A stretch of DNA of 7,087 nucleotides from Clostridia bacterium (GCA_017552165.1 JAFZCF010000143.1:1-7087); one strand, 5' to 3'; counted from the first letter of the stretch, positions 1 to 6,558 are shown. Notes: generated by a model not told the origin, from the sequence alone. A program made the numbers and translations.

Positions 1-745
1 CAGCGTCCTTTCGACCGGGGTTTTCTTCGGAATTGAACTGTTGTTCGAAAACAAAGTTGTAGTGACCTCCGCCGAAACCGTAACCAGACTGGAAAACTGG
101 CAGATGTACATGTGCTACATTCCCCCGCAAGGATGGAACACCGTTACGGAATATAAAACAAAAACCGCCGTAGAAATCCTTATGGGAGACTATAATCCGG
201 CGTTCAAGATGCATTTTTATTTGATTTCGGTCGTTTTGATACTGGCTGTTTTAAACTGTTTCTTCGGATTTGCTCAGTTGTTGGAAACAGGAGAAACAGG
301 AAGAAAAAAAGCGCTGATAATGCAGTCTGTCTCGGCCGCCGCTTTTCTCGGCTTATGTATCCTCGCCTGCTTCACTGCGTTCTGGCGCGACGGCAATATC
401 AACGTTACTCCGCTTTCTGCAACACTGATGTCCGTATTCTTTATCACGTTCGGCGTTACCGTCGGTCTTTTTGTCGGCTCCCTTCTGTTGAAAAGAAAAA
501 GGGCGGCGGCGATCTGGATCCCGACTGCCGCCGCCGCTATCACTTCTCTGTTAATGTATCTCGGAGAAATGATACTCCTGCACGCCCATCTTTACCGTTT
601 CGGCTCGGGATTCTTCTTTGACGGGATCCCCGGTATCGTTCTCGCTCCCGTGGATATCCTTGTGATCATTGCATCGGGAACCGTCACCTTCCTGCTTATG
701 CAAATTGCCAATACTAAGGAAAAAGAAGTGTCCTCGACACAGTAA
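1..745 (+). CDS. Hypothetical multi-pass membrane protein (5' end cut by window edge)
   Basis: The frame is open from base 2 to the TAA at 743-745, giving 247 visible residues; the start lies outside the window. A TTG at 41 could be read as a start, but it has no convincing Shine-Dalgarno sequence. The residues before it (GVFFGIELLF) look like the end of a membrane helix. Counting from base 2, five further hydrophobic segments lie near residues 72-94, 104-128, 139-163, 168-193 and 211-235. Basic clusters (GRKK near 100, KRKR near 164, a C-terminal KEKE) fall on one side, so a positive-inside topology with about six helices fits. In that model a roughly 55-residue polar loop (residues about 14-70, with IPPQGW) lies outside the cell after helix 1. 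I do not recognise the family. The integral membrane call is solid; the function is unknown. It is followed by its own terminator, so it probably ends a separate transcription unit. Confidence 0.7.
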   Translation, partial: SVLSTGVFFGIELLFENKVVVTSAETVTRLENWQMYMCYIPPQGWNTVTEYKTKTAVEILMGDYNPAFKMHFYLISVVLILAVLNCFFGFAQLLETGETGRKKALIMQSVSAAAFLGLCILACFTAFWRDGNINVTPLSATLMSVFFITFGVTVGLFVGSLLLKRKRAAAIWIPTAAAAITSLLMYLGEMILLHAHLYRFGSGFFFDGIPGIVLAPVDILVIIASGTVTFLLMQIANTKEKEVSSTQ

Positions 746-756
746 TCGATCTTGAA

Positions 757-792
757 CCCCCCGTTCGCTAAAAATCGTGGACGGGGGCTTTT
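757..792 (+). terminator. Intrinsic terminator after the membrane protein gene
   Basis: A run of C followed by GTTC (758-766) can pair with GGACGGGGG (779-787), giving a nine-pair stem with one G-T pair and a 12-base loop. A short T tract follows at 789-792. It starts 12 bases after the TAA of the upstream gene. A second, weak five-pair hairpin (AGTTG 794-798 with CAACT 802-806) followed by a T-rich tract at 811-826 could back it up. Confidence 0.75.
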
Positions 793-831
793 AAGTTGCT
801 CCAACTAGACTTTCTTTTTTTCATTTTGCTA

Positions 832-860
832 TTGACACGATAGCGGTTTTATTGTATAAT
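832..860 (+). promoter_or_regulatory. Consensus sigma-70/sigma-A promoter
   Basis: TTGACA (832-837) and TATAAT (855-860) both match the housekeeping consensus exactly and are separated by the ideal 17 bases. The region upstream (811-828) is T-rich. Transcription would start near 866-868 and run into the DUF4870 gene, leaving a leader of about 137 bases. Both hexamers are seen directly; use in vivo and the exact start are inferred. Confidence 0.9.
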
Positions 861-865
861 TTACT

Positions 866-1003
866 CGGCTAAAGTGAAACGCCGTCAATTCGGCAGGAAA
901 TATGCTGAAATCGGCGGCAAAAGCCCCAAAAGAAATAAATGCGACGCCGCCGCGAGCCGTGCGGGGACGCGCCTTTATATAAAAAAAGAAAGAGAGAAAG
1001 ACC
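866..1003 (+). promoter_or_regulatory. Long, structured 5' leader of the DUF4870 gene
   Basis: The predicted transcript carries about 137 untranslated bases before the ATG at 1004. Several GC-rich segments can pair: GCCG 881-884 with CGGC 891-894 (six-base loop), and CGGCGGC 912-918 with GCCGCCG 946-952 (seven pairs, 27-base loop). CGGC at 866-869 could compete for GCCG 881-884. The last 20 or so bases are almost purely A and G and include the ribosome binding region. I compared it by eye with the conserved cores of common riboswitches and found no match. It may be a regulatory leader or simply a long untranslated region. Confidence 0.4.
902..982 (+). CDS. Possible 26-residue upstream reading frame in the leader
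   Basis: An ATG at 902 opens a 26-codon frame ending in TAA at 980-982, 21 bases before the start of the DUF4870 gene. AGGA (895-898) lies just upstream, but with only three bases of spacing, which is short. The predicted peptide begins MLKSAAKAPKE and is basic, with proline and arginine in its second half; it has no membrane segment. It overlaps the seven-pair stem, so translation through it would unfold that stem. No conservation can be judged from one sequence, so this is a candidate leader peptide or small protein rather than an established gene. Confidence 0.2.
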   Translation: MLKSAAKAPKEINATPPRAVRGRAFI

Positions 1004-1351
1004 ATGGCCTCCTTCAAAGAAAAACTCACAAACCCGGCGGACTACACCTCCGAAATGGAAGAAAAGGACATAGCCGATAACAAAGTTATGGCTGTCCTTG
1101 CCTACTTCGGAATTTTGTTCCTTATCCCGCTTCTCGCCGCTAAGGAATCGAAATACGCCCGCTTCCACACGAATCAGGGAATTATCCTGTTCATTGTCGG
1201 AATTATCGTTGCCGCTCTTTCCTGGATCCCCGTTCTCGGCTGGCTCCTCGCTCTTGCGGTTTTCGTGCTCTTTATCTTCGGCGTTGTCAACGCTGCTCAG
1301 GGCAAAGCAAAAGACCTTCCGCTCATCGGAAGCTTCCGCATCCTCAAATAA
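1004..1351 (+). CDS. DUF4870-family small membrane protein
   Basis: This 115-residue protein has an acidic, polar N-terminus (residues 1-26), then hydrophobic segments at about 28-46, 56-73 and 75-97, and a short basic tail. The pattern NKVMAVLAYFGILFLIPLLA (27-46), then KYARFHTNQGIILF (50-63), and the ending NAAQGKAKDLPLIG (96-109) are the family hallmarks of DUF4870/Tic20-like proteins. The family is widespread and its biochemical role is not settled, so no function is assigned. The ATG at 1004 is preceded by a purine-rich stretch (AGAGAGAAAG) ending three bases before it, a modest ribosome binding site. The gene is transcribed alone from the consensus promoter at 832-860 and stopped by the hairpin at 1366-1392. 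Its codons favour GAA and AAA, unlike the histidine genes, which lean to GAG and AAG. This suggests either high expression or a different compositional background. Confidence 0.85.
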   Translation: MASFKEKLTNPADYTSEMEEKDIADNKVMAVLAYFGILFLIPLLAAKESKYARFHTNQGIILFIVGIIVAALSWIPVLGWLLALAVFVLFIFGVVNAAQGKAKDLPLIGSFRILK

Positions 1352-1365
1352 TAACCTGCAAAAGC

Positions 1366-1392
1366 AAATCCCCCGCGGCGCGGGGGATTTTT
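1366..1392. terminator. Bidirectional terminator between convergent transcription units
   Basis: AAATCCCCCGC (1366-1376) and GCGGGGGATTT (1380-1390) form a perfect 11-pair stem with a three-base loop. On the plus strand it ends in TTTTT (1388-1392), a strong terminator 14 bases after the DUF4870 stop. On the minus strand the stem starts directly after the hisK TAA (1393-1391) and is followed by a weaker T-rich tract (ATTTGCTTTTGC), so it probably also ends the histidine operon. Confidence 0.9.
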
Positions 1393-2158
1393 ATATTGCG
1401 TTTTTAAGAGTGTCAAAACCGAAACACAGCGTCTCTTTTCTGTGGCTGTCGCTCGAAAGAATGAAGCGGCCGCCGCCCGAACGTATGTAGCCGGCGAGCG
1501 CCGGCGAGGGATACGGCGTTTTGCGATATCCTCTCGACATCGCGCCGGTGTTGATCTCGAAGACCTGTCCCGGACGGTCGCTGAGAATCTCGTCAACGGC
1601 GCGGCGGGACGCCACGACGTACCGCGGATCGCCCTCGTCAAAGAGTGCGCCGCCCTCGTTGAACTTCGTTATGAGATCAATATGTCCGATTATATCGGGG
1701 GACATCCGCCCGAGGCGCGAGACGCTGCGGTAATACTCTTCGGCAAGGGAGATCATGTCCCCGCCGAAATACTTTTCCGCCGCGTAAAGCAGCGTTTTCG
1801 CGTTGAGATCCACGGGAATATACTCGTCTCCGAGCCGGAAATAGTGTACCGAGCCGATGACGTAATCGTATCCCCCGTCGGGCTGTCCCGAAAAGAGATC
1901 CTGCTCTATGCCGCACAGGACGCATATCTCTCCCGAATACTTTTCGGCAAGCGACCTTATCTCGGAAACGTATTCAGCGGTCTTTTCCTTTTTCATGCAG
2001 TACGACGTGTCGAACTCCGTGAACGAATGATCGGAAAAGCCGAGCGTCTTTACGCCGAGTTTTATCGCGCTGACGATTATATCCTCCGGGATGTCGGCCC
2101 CGTCGCTGTATCTGCTGTGAACGTGGAGATCGGTCAGACGGTTTACGGGCGCCGGCAT
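1391..2158 (-). CDS. hisK: Histidinol-phosphatase, PHP family
   Basis: It removes phosphate from L-histidinol phosphate to give histidinol, the penultimate pathway step. The 255-residue protein is of normal length for the PHP-type enzyme (HisK/HisJ). The metal-binding motifs of the PHP fold are all visible: HVHSRYSDG (H12, H14, D19), SDH (H44), GIEQD (E85), GSVHYF (H105), GHIDL (H159), and SSDSH near the C-terminus (D237, H239), consistent with a trinuclear metal site. The frame stays open for 62 codons upstream, but that stretch overlaps hisIE, is arginine-rich and lacks family similarity. The ATG at 2158 shares one base with the hisIE stop (TGATG) and has AGGAG 11 bases upstream. It is the last gene of the operon and ends against the terminator. 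The placement supplies the phosphatase that the monofunctional HisB lacks. Some databases call this family hisJ. Confidence 0.93.
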   Translation of the reverse strand: MPAPVNRLTDLHVHSRYSDGADIPEDIIVSAIKLGVKTLGFSDHSFTEFDTSYCMKKEKTAEYVSEIRSLAEKYSGEICVLCGIEQDLFSGQPDGGYDYVIGSVHYFRLGDEYIPVDLNAKTLLYAAEKYFGGDMISLAEEYYRSVSRLGRMSPDIIGHIDLITKFNEGGALFDEGDPRYVVASRRAVDEILSDRPGQVFEINTGAMSRGYRKTPYPSPALAGYIRSGGGRFILSSDSHRKETLCFGFDTLKNAI

Positions 2159-2814
2159 CAGGTCATTTTCTCCTGCTTGACCTTGTGATCTATTACGTGG
2201 CGGGAGGCGAGCTCCTTCCTCACGTCGTCGACCGAGATCCCCATGTCCGTCATGAGCACGAGAACGTGATATGCGAGGTCGGCGATCTCGTAGACCGTTT
2301 CTCTCTTGTCGTCCGCCTTTCCGGCTATAATGACCTCGGTACACTCCTCGCCGACCTTTTTGAGGATCTTGTCGCGGCCCTTTTCAAAAAGATATGTCGT
2401 GTAGGAGCCCTCGGGGCGCGTCGCGTTTCTCTCCGCAAGCAGCTGCGCCAGCCCGTCTACCGAAAAACCGCCGAGCTTTTCGCTGCCGAAAAGATTGTTT
2501 TCAAAGCACGATTCGGTCCCGAGATGACATGCGGGGCCGTCCGGTATCACGTCGACGAGCAGCGAGTCGAAGTCGCAGTCGGCGGTTATCGACACCACGT
2601 GCTGATAATTCCCACTCGTCTCGCCTTTGAGCCAAAGCTCGTTTCGCGACCGGCTGAAAAAGCAGGTCAGCTCCTTTTCGAGCGTGATATCGAGCGATTC
2701 GCGGCTCATGTAGGCCAGCGTCAGCACACGCCCGGTGCGGGCGTCCCTGACGACCGCCGGGATGAGCCCGTTTTTATCGAATTTCAGTTTTTCCTTGCAT
2801 TCCCTGTTAAGCAT
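2158..2814 (-). CDS. hisIE: Bifunctional phosphoribosyl-AMP cyclohydrolase / phosphoribosyl-ATP pyrophosphohydrolase
   Basis: It performs pathway steps 2 and 3: hydrolysis of PR-ATP to PR-AMP, then opening of the adenine ring to ProFAR. The 218-residue protein is a usual two-domain fusion. The HisI domain (about 1-105) shows LAYMSRESL (33-41), FSRSRNELWLKGETSG (53-68), the metal site DCDFD (79-83) and GPACHLGTESCF (93-104), with zinc-type cysteines C80, C96 and C103. The HisE domain (about 120-215) is a MazG-like helical domain with SYTTYLFEKG (137-146), KKVGEECTEV (152-161) and the acidic helix EIADLAYHVL (176-185). The ATG at 2814 follows hisF by seven bases, and its Shine-Dalgarno GAGG (2823-2820) overlaps the hisF stop codon, so coupling is likely. 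It ends in a TGATG overlap with hisK. Both domains look intact. Confidence 0.96.
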   Translation of the reverse strand: MLNRECKEKLKFDKNGLIPAVVRDARTGRVLTLAYMSRESLDITLEKELTCFFSRSRNELWLKGETSGNYQHVVSITADCDFDSLLVDVIPDGPACHLGTESCFENNLFGSEKLGGFSVDGLAQLLAERNATRPEGSYTTYLFEKGRDKILKKVGEECTEVIIAGKADDKRETVYEIADLAYHVLVLMTDMGISVDDVRKELASRHVIDHKVKQEKMT

Positions 2815-2821
2815 ACCAACC

Positions 2822-3583
2822 TCATATTATCCGCGCGGGGATGCCCGCCGCGGCCATTCTGCGTTTGAGCTCGGGGATGGAGACCTCCCCGTAATGGAAG
2901 ACAGACGCCGCGAGTCCCGCGTCCACGCGGGGCAGCGCCCTGAACAGTTCTATGAAATCATCTATTCCTCCGGCGCCTCCCGAGGCGATTACCGGAACGT
3001 CGACGACGCCGCAGACAGCCGAGAGCATCTCAATATCAAAGCCGCCCTTCACGCCGTCCGTGTCCATCGAATTGAGGACGACCTCGCCGGCGCCGCGATC
3101 CACGCAGTCTTTTATCCATCCGACGGCCTCGATGCCGGTATCCACGCGGCCGCCCTTGGCGAAGACCCTGAATTCACCGCCAACGCGCCTGATGTCCGCC
3201 GAGATAACGACGCACTGGCTCCCGTAGCGCTTTGACGCCTCGGAGATAAGCGACGGGTCCCTTATTGCGCCGGAGTTTACCGAAACCTTGTCGGCTCCGC
3301 ACCCGAGGACCGCCTCGAAATCCGCGACGGAGTTTATCCCTCCGCCGACGGTCAGGGGGATAAAAACCTTTTCCGCGGTCTCTCTCAGAACGTCGAGAAA
3401 CAGCGATCTCCCCTCGGCCGAGGCCGTGATATCGTAGAATACGAGCTCATCCGCCCCCTCGGCGACGTATCTTTCGGCAAGCTCAACGGGAGACGAAACG
3501 TCCCTGAGATTTTCAAAGTTCACTCCCTTGACGACCCTGCCGTTCCTGACGTCGAGACACGGGATTATCCTTTTTGCAAGCAT
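2822..3583 (-). CDS. hisF: Imidazole glycerol phosphate synthase, cyclase subunit
   Basis: With HisH it turns PRFAR and ammonia into imidazole glycerol phosphate and AICAR. The 253-residue beta/alpha barrel is of standard length. The N-terminus MLAKRIIPCLDV carries C9 and the catalytic D11. The second catalytic aspartate is D130 (ISADIRRV), at its canonical position. Phosphate-binding loops are visible at GGGI (80-83), VNSGAI (102-107) and ASGGAGG in the C-terminal half, and the typical LAASVFHYGE segment follows. A small departure is PRVDAGLAAS where most homologues read like GADAALAAS. The start overlaps the end of hisA by 19 bases. GGAGG lies four bases upstream of the ATG and a second GGAGG thirteen bases upstream, both inside the hisA coding sequence. 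HisH lies two genes upstream, with hisA between. Confidence 0.96.
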   Translation of the reverse strand: MLAKRIIPCLDVRNGRVVKGVNFENLRDVSSPVELAERYVAEGADELVFYDITASAEGRSLFLDVLRETAEKVFIPLTVGGGINSVADFEAVLGCGADKVSVNSGAIRDPSLISEASKRYGSQCVVISADIRRVGGEFRVFAKGGRVDTGIEAVGWIKDCVDRGAGEVVLNSMDTDGVKGGFDIEMLSAVCGVVDVPVIASGGAGGIDDFIELFRALPRVDAGLAASVFHYGEVSIPELKRRMAAAGIPARII

Positions 3584-4287
3584 GCCGCCTCCGTTGCCTC
3601 CGCGATAGTGAGCGCGCCTTCGTAGTAAGCCCTTCCGACGATCGCGCCGTAAACGCCGGCGCGCGCGAGCTTTCTTATGTCTCCGGCGGAGCTGACCCCG
3701 CCCGAGGCGATGACGTCAAGACCGGTCCTGCCGATCTTTCTGTAAAGCCCGTGGTTGGCTCCCTTCATGGCGCCGTCACGGGAAATATCCGTACATATGA
3801 CCGTCTTTACGCCTTTTTCTTTCAGTTCACGGCAGAAACCGACGGCGTCTCTGTCCGTCTTCTCGGTCCATCCGTTTACCGAAACGAATCCGTCCCGCGC
3901 GTCCACCGAAACGGCGATCCTGTCGCCGTAAAGCCCGACGGCGCGGTCCGCAAATCCCGGATCGCCGAGCGCCGCCGTGCCGAGGATCATCCTGTCGATC
4001 CCCGCATCTGCGTACCGTTCAAGCACCTCGGCGGAGCGTATCCCGCCGCCTACCTCGCAGAACAGACCTGTGTGTTTTTTTATCGACGTAATGACACCGA
4101 AGTTCGGCGTGCCGCCGGTCCTGGCGCCCTCGAGGTCGACGATATGGAGATGGGTCGCCCCTTCGCTCATAAGCTTCATCGCCGTGTCGACGGGGCTCTC
4201 CGAATATATCTTCATTTGACCGTAATCGCCCTGAAAAAGCCGAACGACGCGGCCGCCGTAAACGTCTATCGCCGGGAAAATTATCAT
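3565..4287 (-). CDS. hisA: ProFAR isomerase (HisA)
   Basis: This is the 1-(5-phosphoribosyl)-5-[(5-phosphoribosylamino)methylideneamino]imidazole-4-carboxamide isomerase, which converts ProFAR to PRFAR by an Amadori rearrangement. The 240-residue barrel is of normal length. Visible are FPAIDVYGGRVVRL (4-17) with catalytic D8, HIVDLEGA (48-55), EVGGGIR (78-84), the second catalytic aspartate D129 (SVDARDG), TDISRDGAMKG, and ASGGVSS before GAIVGRAYYEG. The frame stays open upstream for 26 codons inside hisH, but the family N-terminus begins at the ATG at 4287. That start is in an ATGA overlap with the hisH stop and has GGAGG six bases upstream. The shorter start is therefore chosen. The last 19 bases overlap hisF. 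TrpF-like activity (PriA) is not suggested by the context, because the operon is purely histidine-related. Confidence 0.95.
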   Translation of the reverse strand: MIIFPAIDVYGGRVVRLFQGDYGQMKIYSESPVDTAMKLMSEGATHLHIVDLEGARTGGTPNFGVITSIKKHTGLFCEVGGGIRSAEVLERYADAGIDRMILGTAALGDPGFADRAVGLYGDRIAVSVDARDGFVSVNGWTEKTDRDAVGFCRELKEKGVKTVICTDISRDGAMKGANHGLYRKIGRTGLDVIASGGVSSAGDIRKLARAGVYGAIVGRAYYEGALTIAEATEAACLQKG

Positions 4288-4907
4288 CTCACGCCTCCCA
4301 TCTCGCAAAAGGCCCTGAGTATCCCGAGCCCGACGCCGCCGCTCTTTTCGGGATGGAACTGGCACCCGAAAACGTTGTCGCGGGCAACGACGGCCGTCAC
4401 CGGGAAATGATAGTCGGCGACGGCGACGGTGTTTTCGTCACAGTCCGCGGCGTAATAGGAATGGACAAAGTACACACAGTCTCCCTCCGACGTGTATTTC
4501 ATGAGCGCGGAATCTTTTTTTCTTATCTCAAGAGCGTTCCAGCCGATGTGCGGTATCTTTACGTCGGCGGGGACCCTGTCCCTCATCGGCACTACCCTGC
4601 CGCTTATCAGCCCGAGACCTCTGTGCGAACCGAACTCAAGCCCCTCGTCAAAGAGCAGCTGCATACCGAGACATATCCCGAGCAGCGGCCGCCCGCCGGC
4701 GGCGGCTTTTTTCAGATATTCGTCAAGTCCGGTCGCCCTGAGTTTTTCGGCCGCCTCGCCGAAAGCACCGACCCCGGGAAGGATTATCCCGTCCGCGCGG
4801 TCGAGCTCCTCTCTGTCGCCCGTCACCGCGGCGTCCTCGCCGATCGCCCTGAGCGACCTGACGACCGAAAAAAGATTACCGACGCCGTAGTCGACGACGG
4901 CTATCAT
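4284..4907 (-). CDS. hisH: Imidazole glycerol phosphate synthase, glutamine amidotransferase subunit
   Basis: It hydrolyses glutamine and passes ammonia to HisF. The 207-residue protein is a class I glutamine amidotransferase of normal length. The start MIAVVDYGVGNLFSV is typical of HisH, followed by the oxyanion strand LPGVGAFG (43-50). The nucleophile is C79 in GICLGMQLLF, and the catalytic pair H185 and E187 is in CQFHPEKS. PHIGWNAL and YFVHSYY, also typical of the family, lie between. The ATG at 4907 shares one base with the hisB stop (TGATG) and has AAGGG nine bases upstream. The stop overlaps hisA in an ATGA. All triad residues are present, so an active enzyme is expected. Confidence 0.96.
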   Translation of the reverse strand: MIAVVDYGVGNLFSVVRSLRAIGEDAAVTGDREELDRADGIILPGVGAFGEAAEKLRATGLDEYLKKAAAGGRPLLGICLGMQLLFDEGLEFGSHRGLGLISGRVVPMRDRVPADVKIPHIGWNALEIRKKDSALMKYTSEGDCVYFVHSYYAADCDENTVAVADYHFPVTAVVARDNVFGCQFHPEKSGGVGLGILRAFCEMGGVR

Positions 4908-5485
4908 CAGATCACGCCCTTCGTCGACGGCACGTCAGAGCCGTCCACCGAGCAGGCTTCGCGCAGAGCGCGCGCCGCGCTTTTGAAACAGCACTCGATT
5001 ATGTGATGCGTGTTGAGACCCGCGAGCTGTCTGACGTGGAGAGTAAGGGCCGCCTCGCGGGCAAACGCCGTGAAGAATTCGCTCACGAGTTCTGTGTCAA
5101 AATCGCCGACGCGGCGGGACGGAAGCTCTATCCTGATATCGGAAAAGCCCCTCCCCGAAATATCGACGGCGGTCATGACGAGCGCCTCGTCCATCGGGAG
5201 TATCACCGAGCCGTATCTTTTAATGCCCCTGCAATCGCCGAGCGCCTGACGGAAGGCCTTTCCGAGACATATCCCGATATCCTCGGCGCTGTGATGGAAA
5301 TCCACCTCGACGTCCCCGGCGCACGACAGCGATATATCAAATCCCCCGTGCTTTGAGAAAAGCGTGAGCATGTGATCGAAAAATCCGTTGCCGCTTTTTA
5401 TTTCCGAAACTCCGGCGCCGTCGAGCGCAACGCTCAGCGAGACGTCCGTCTCGCGCGTTTTTCTGTTTATTTCCGCTGTTCTCAT
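4907..5485 (-). CDS. hisB: Imidazoleglycerol-phosphate dehydratase (monofunctional)
   Basis: It dehydrates IGP to imidazole acetol phosphate. The 192-residue length shows a dehydratase only, without the N-terminal HAD phosphatase domain found in enterobacterial HisB. This agrees with a separate hisK at the operon end. The manganese-binding repeats of the family are visible: GFFDHML (34-40), DFHHSAEDIGI (62-72) and NTHHIIECCFKSAARAL (158-174). PMDEAL lies in between, and the typical C-terminal STKG (187-190) is present. The ATG at 5485 overlaps the hisC stop in an ATGA and has AAGGA eight bases upstream. The second His-His motif reads NTHHIIE rather than the commoner NAHHIIE, a minor change. 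Confidence 0.96.
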   Translation of the reverse strand: MRTAEINRKTRETDVSLSVALDGAGVSEIKSGNGFFDHMLTLFSKHGGFDISLSCAGDVEVDFHHSAEDIGICLGKAFRQALGDCRGIKRYGSVILPMDEALVMTAVDISGRGFSDIRIELPSRRVGDFDTELVSEFFTAFAREAALTLHVRQLAGLNTHHIIECCFKSAARALREACSVDGSDVPSTKGVI

Positions 5486-6558
5486 TTTTCGAGTCCTTTC
5501 TCTCTTATGATCACGTTAAGCGCCTCAATGAGCGCCGAAACCTCTTCTTCGGAGCCGACGGTTATCCTGTTATAGTCTCCGATGCGTTTCCCGTCGAAAT
5601 GTCTCACGAGGATCCCCCTGTCCCTGAGGGTCGAATATATCTCGGCGCCGGGGATATGCGGGTGTTTTGCGAATACGAAGTTGCCGAGCGAGTCCGTGAC
5701 GTAAAACCCGGCCTTTCTCATTTCCGAGGTGAGTCTTTCGCGGCTTTTAATGATTTTGCGGCAGTTTTCCGCCGTGTATCCGGGGTCTGAAAGCGACCCT
5801 ATCCCGGCCGCCGCCGTCATCATGCTGACGTTATAAGGGTTTATCGAATTCCTTATGAGGTCAAGACATTTAATCAGCCCGGGACAGCCGATGCCGAATC
5901 CAAGCCGCGCGCCGGCCATCGACCTCGATTTTGAAAACGTCCCGGTAACGAGAACGTTGTCGAGCTCTTTCGTGAGCCCCGCGCAGCTTTCGCCGCCGAA
6001 ATCGACGTATGCCTCGTCGATGACGTAGAGCGAGTCCGGATGCCTCAGAGCCGCATCCCTTATCTTCCCGACAGGGGTGAAAACGCCCGTCGGCGCGTTG
6101 GGGTTGGCAATAAAGAACACGCATCCGTCCCCCTCGGTCATGTCCGCGGGGAGCGAAAAATCGTCGTTCAGCGGCACCGTGACGAACGGAACGCCATTCT
6201 GTTTTGCAAAGATCGGGTAAAATCCGTAGGTGACGTCTGGGAAAACCGCCGGCCTTTCGCCTTCTCCGCAGAACGCCGCGAAGGCGAAATTGAGTATCTC
6301 GTCAGAGCCGTTCCCCACGGTCACGCACTCCGGACCGACGGAATACGTTTCGCCGATCGCCTCGCGCAGAGCGGTGTACTCGGGATCCGGGTACAGCATG
6401 AGCTTTTTCGCCGCCTCAGCAGCGCTTTCGATCGCTTTTGCCGACGGGGGATACGGCGATTCATTCGTGTTGAGCTTTATATACCGCCTGTCCTTCGGCT
6501 GCTCGCCCGGAACATACGAGACGAGCGACGCCCTGCGCTTTGAAAGAAAGCGGTTCAT
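5482..6558 (-). CDS. hisC: Histidinol-phosphate aminotransferase
   Basis: This PLP enzyme transfers an amino group from glutamate to imidazole acetol phosphate. The 358-residue length is normal for a fold type I (class I/II) aminotransferase. Visible are KLNTNESPYPPS (28-39), the cofactor-binding NGSDEIL (83-89), ANPNAPTG (151-158, N154), VIDEAYVDF (179-187, D181), the Schiff-base lysine K210 in GTFSKSRSMAGARLG with R218, and the C-terminal NRITVG with R331, which usually contacts the substrate carboxylate or phosphate. The open frame extends 17 codons further, but that arginine-rich stretch lies inside hisD. The ATG at 6558 forms an ATGA overlap with the hisD stop and has GAGGA seven bases upstream. 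The operon context separates it from related aromatic aminotransferases. Confidence 0.95.
   Translation of the reverse strand: MNRFLSKRRASLVSYVPGEQPKDRRYIKLNTNESPYPPSAKAIESAAEAAKKLMLYPDPEYTALREAIGETYSVGPECVTVGNGSDEILNFAFAAFCGEGERPAVFPDVTYGFYPIFAKQNGVPFVTVPLNDDFSLPADMTEGDGCVFFIANPNAPTGVFTPVGKIRDAALRHPDSLYVIDEAYVDFGGESCAGLTKELDNVLVTGTFSKSRSMAGARLGFGIGCPGLIKCLDLIRNSINPYNVSMMTAAAGIGSLSDPGYTAENCRKIIKSRERLTSEMRKAGFYVTDSLGNFVFAKHPHIPGAEIYSTLRDRGILVRHFDGKRIGDYNRITVGSEEEVSALIEALNVIIREKGLEK

Noticed and set aside
41..43. TTG as start codon of the left-edge membrane protein
   Set aside because: The frame is open to the edge, the upstream residues are helix-like, and there is no convincing ribosome binding site, so the gene is best read as truncated.
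866..1003. Known riboswitch in the DUF4870 leader
   Set aside because: I compared it by eye with TPP, cobalamin, c-di-GMP, ydaO, ZTP, glycine and glutamine cores and saw no matching conserved motifs; it is kept only as an unassigned structured leader.
874..1080. 68-codon plus-strand frame starting at GTG across the leader and the DUF4870 start
   Set aside because: The GTG lies only a few bases from the predicted transcript start with no room for a ribosome binding site, and it overlaps the real gene out of frame.
1442..2188. Long plus-strand open frame (248 codons) opposite hisK
   Set aside because: It is antisense to a gene with intact PHP motifs, has no recognisable protein features, and arises from the GC-rich codon pattern.
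2159..2344. N-terminal extension of hisK by 62 codons
   Set aside because: It overlaps hisIE in another frame and is arginine-rich; the ATG at 2158 fits the family N-terminus and the TGATG junction. The same reasoning removed short extensions of hisA (4288-4365) and hisC (6559-6609).
3574..4410. Long plus-strand open frame (278 codons) opposite hisA
   Set aside because: It is the shadow of a well-supported enzyme gene; the translation is arginine- and proline-rich without domain signals.
4353..5006. Plus-strand open frame opposite hisH and hisB
   Set aside because: It spans the junction of two verified genes on the other strand and shows no motif or proper ribosome binding site.
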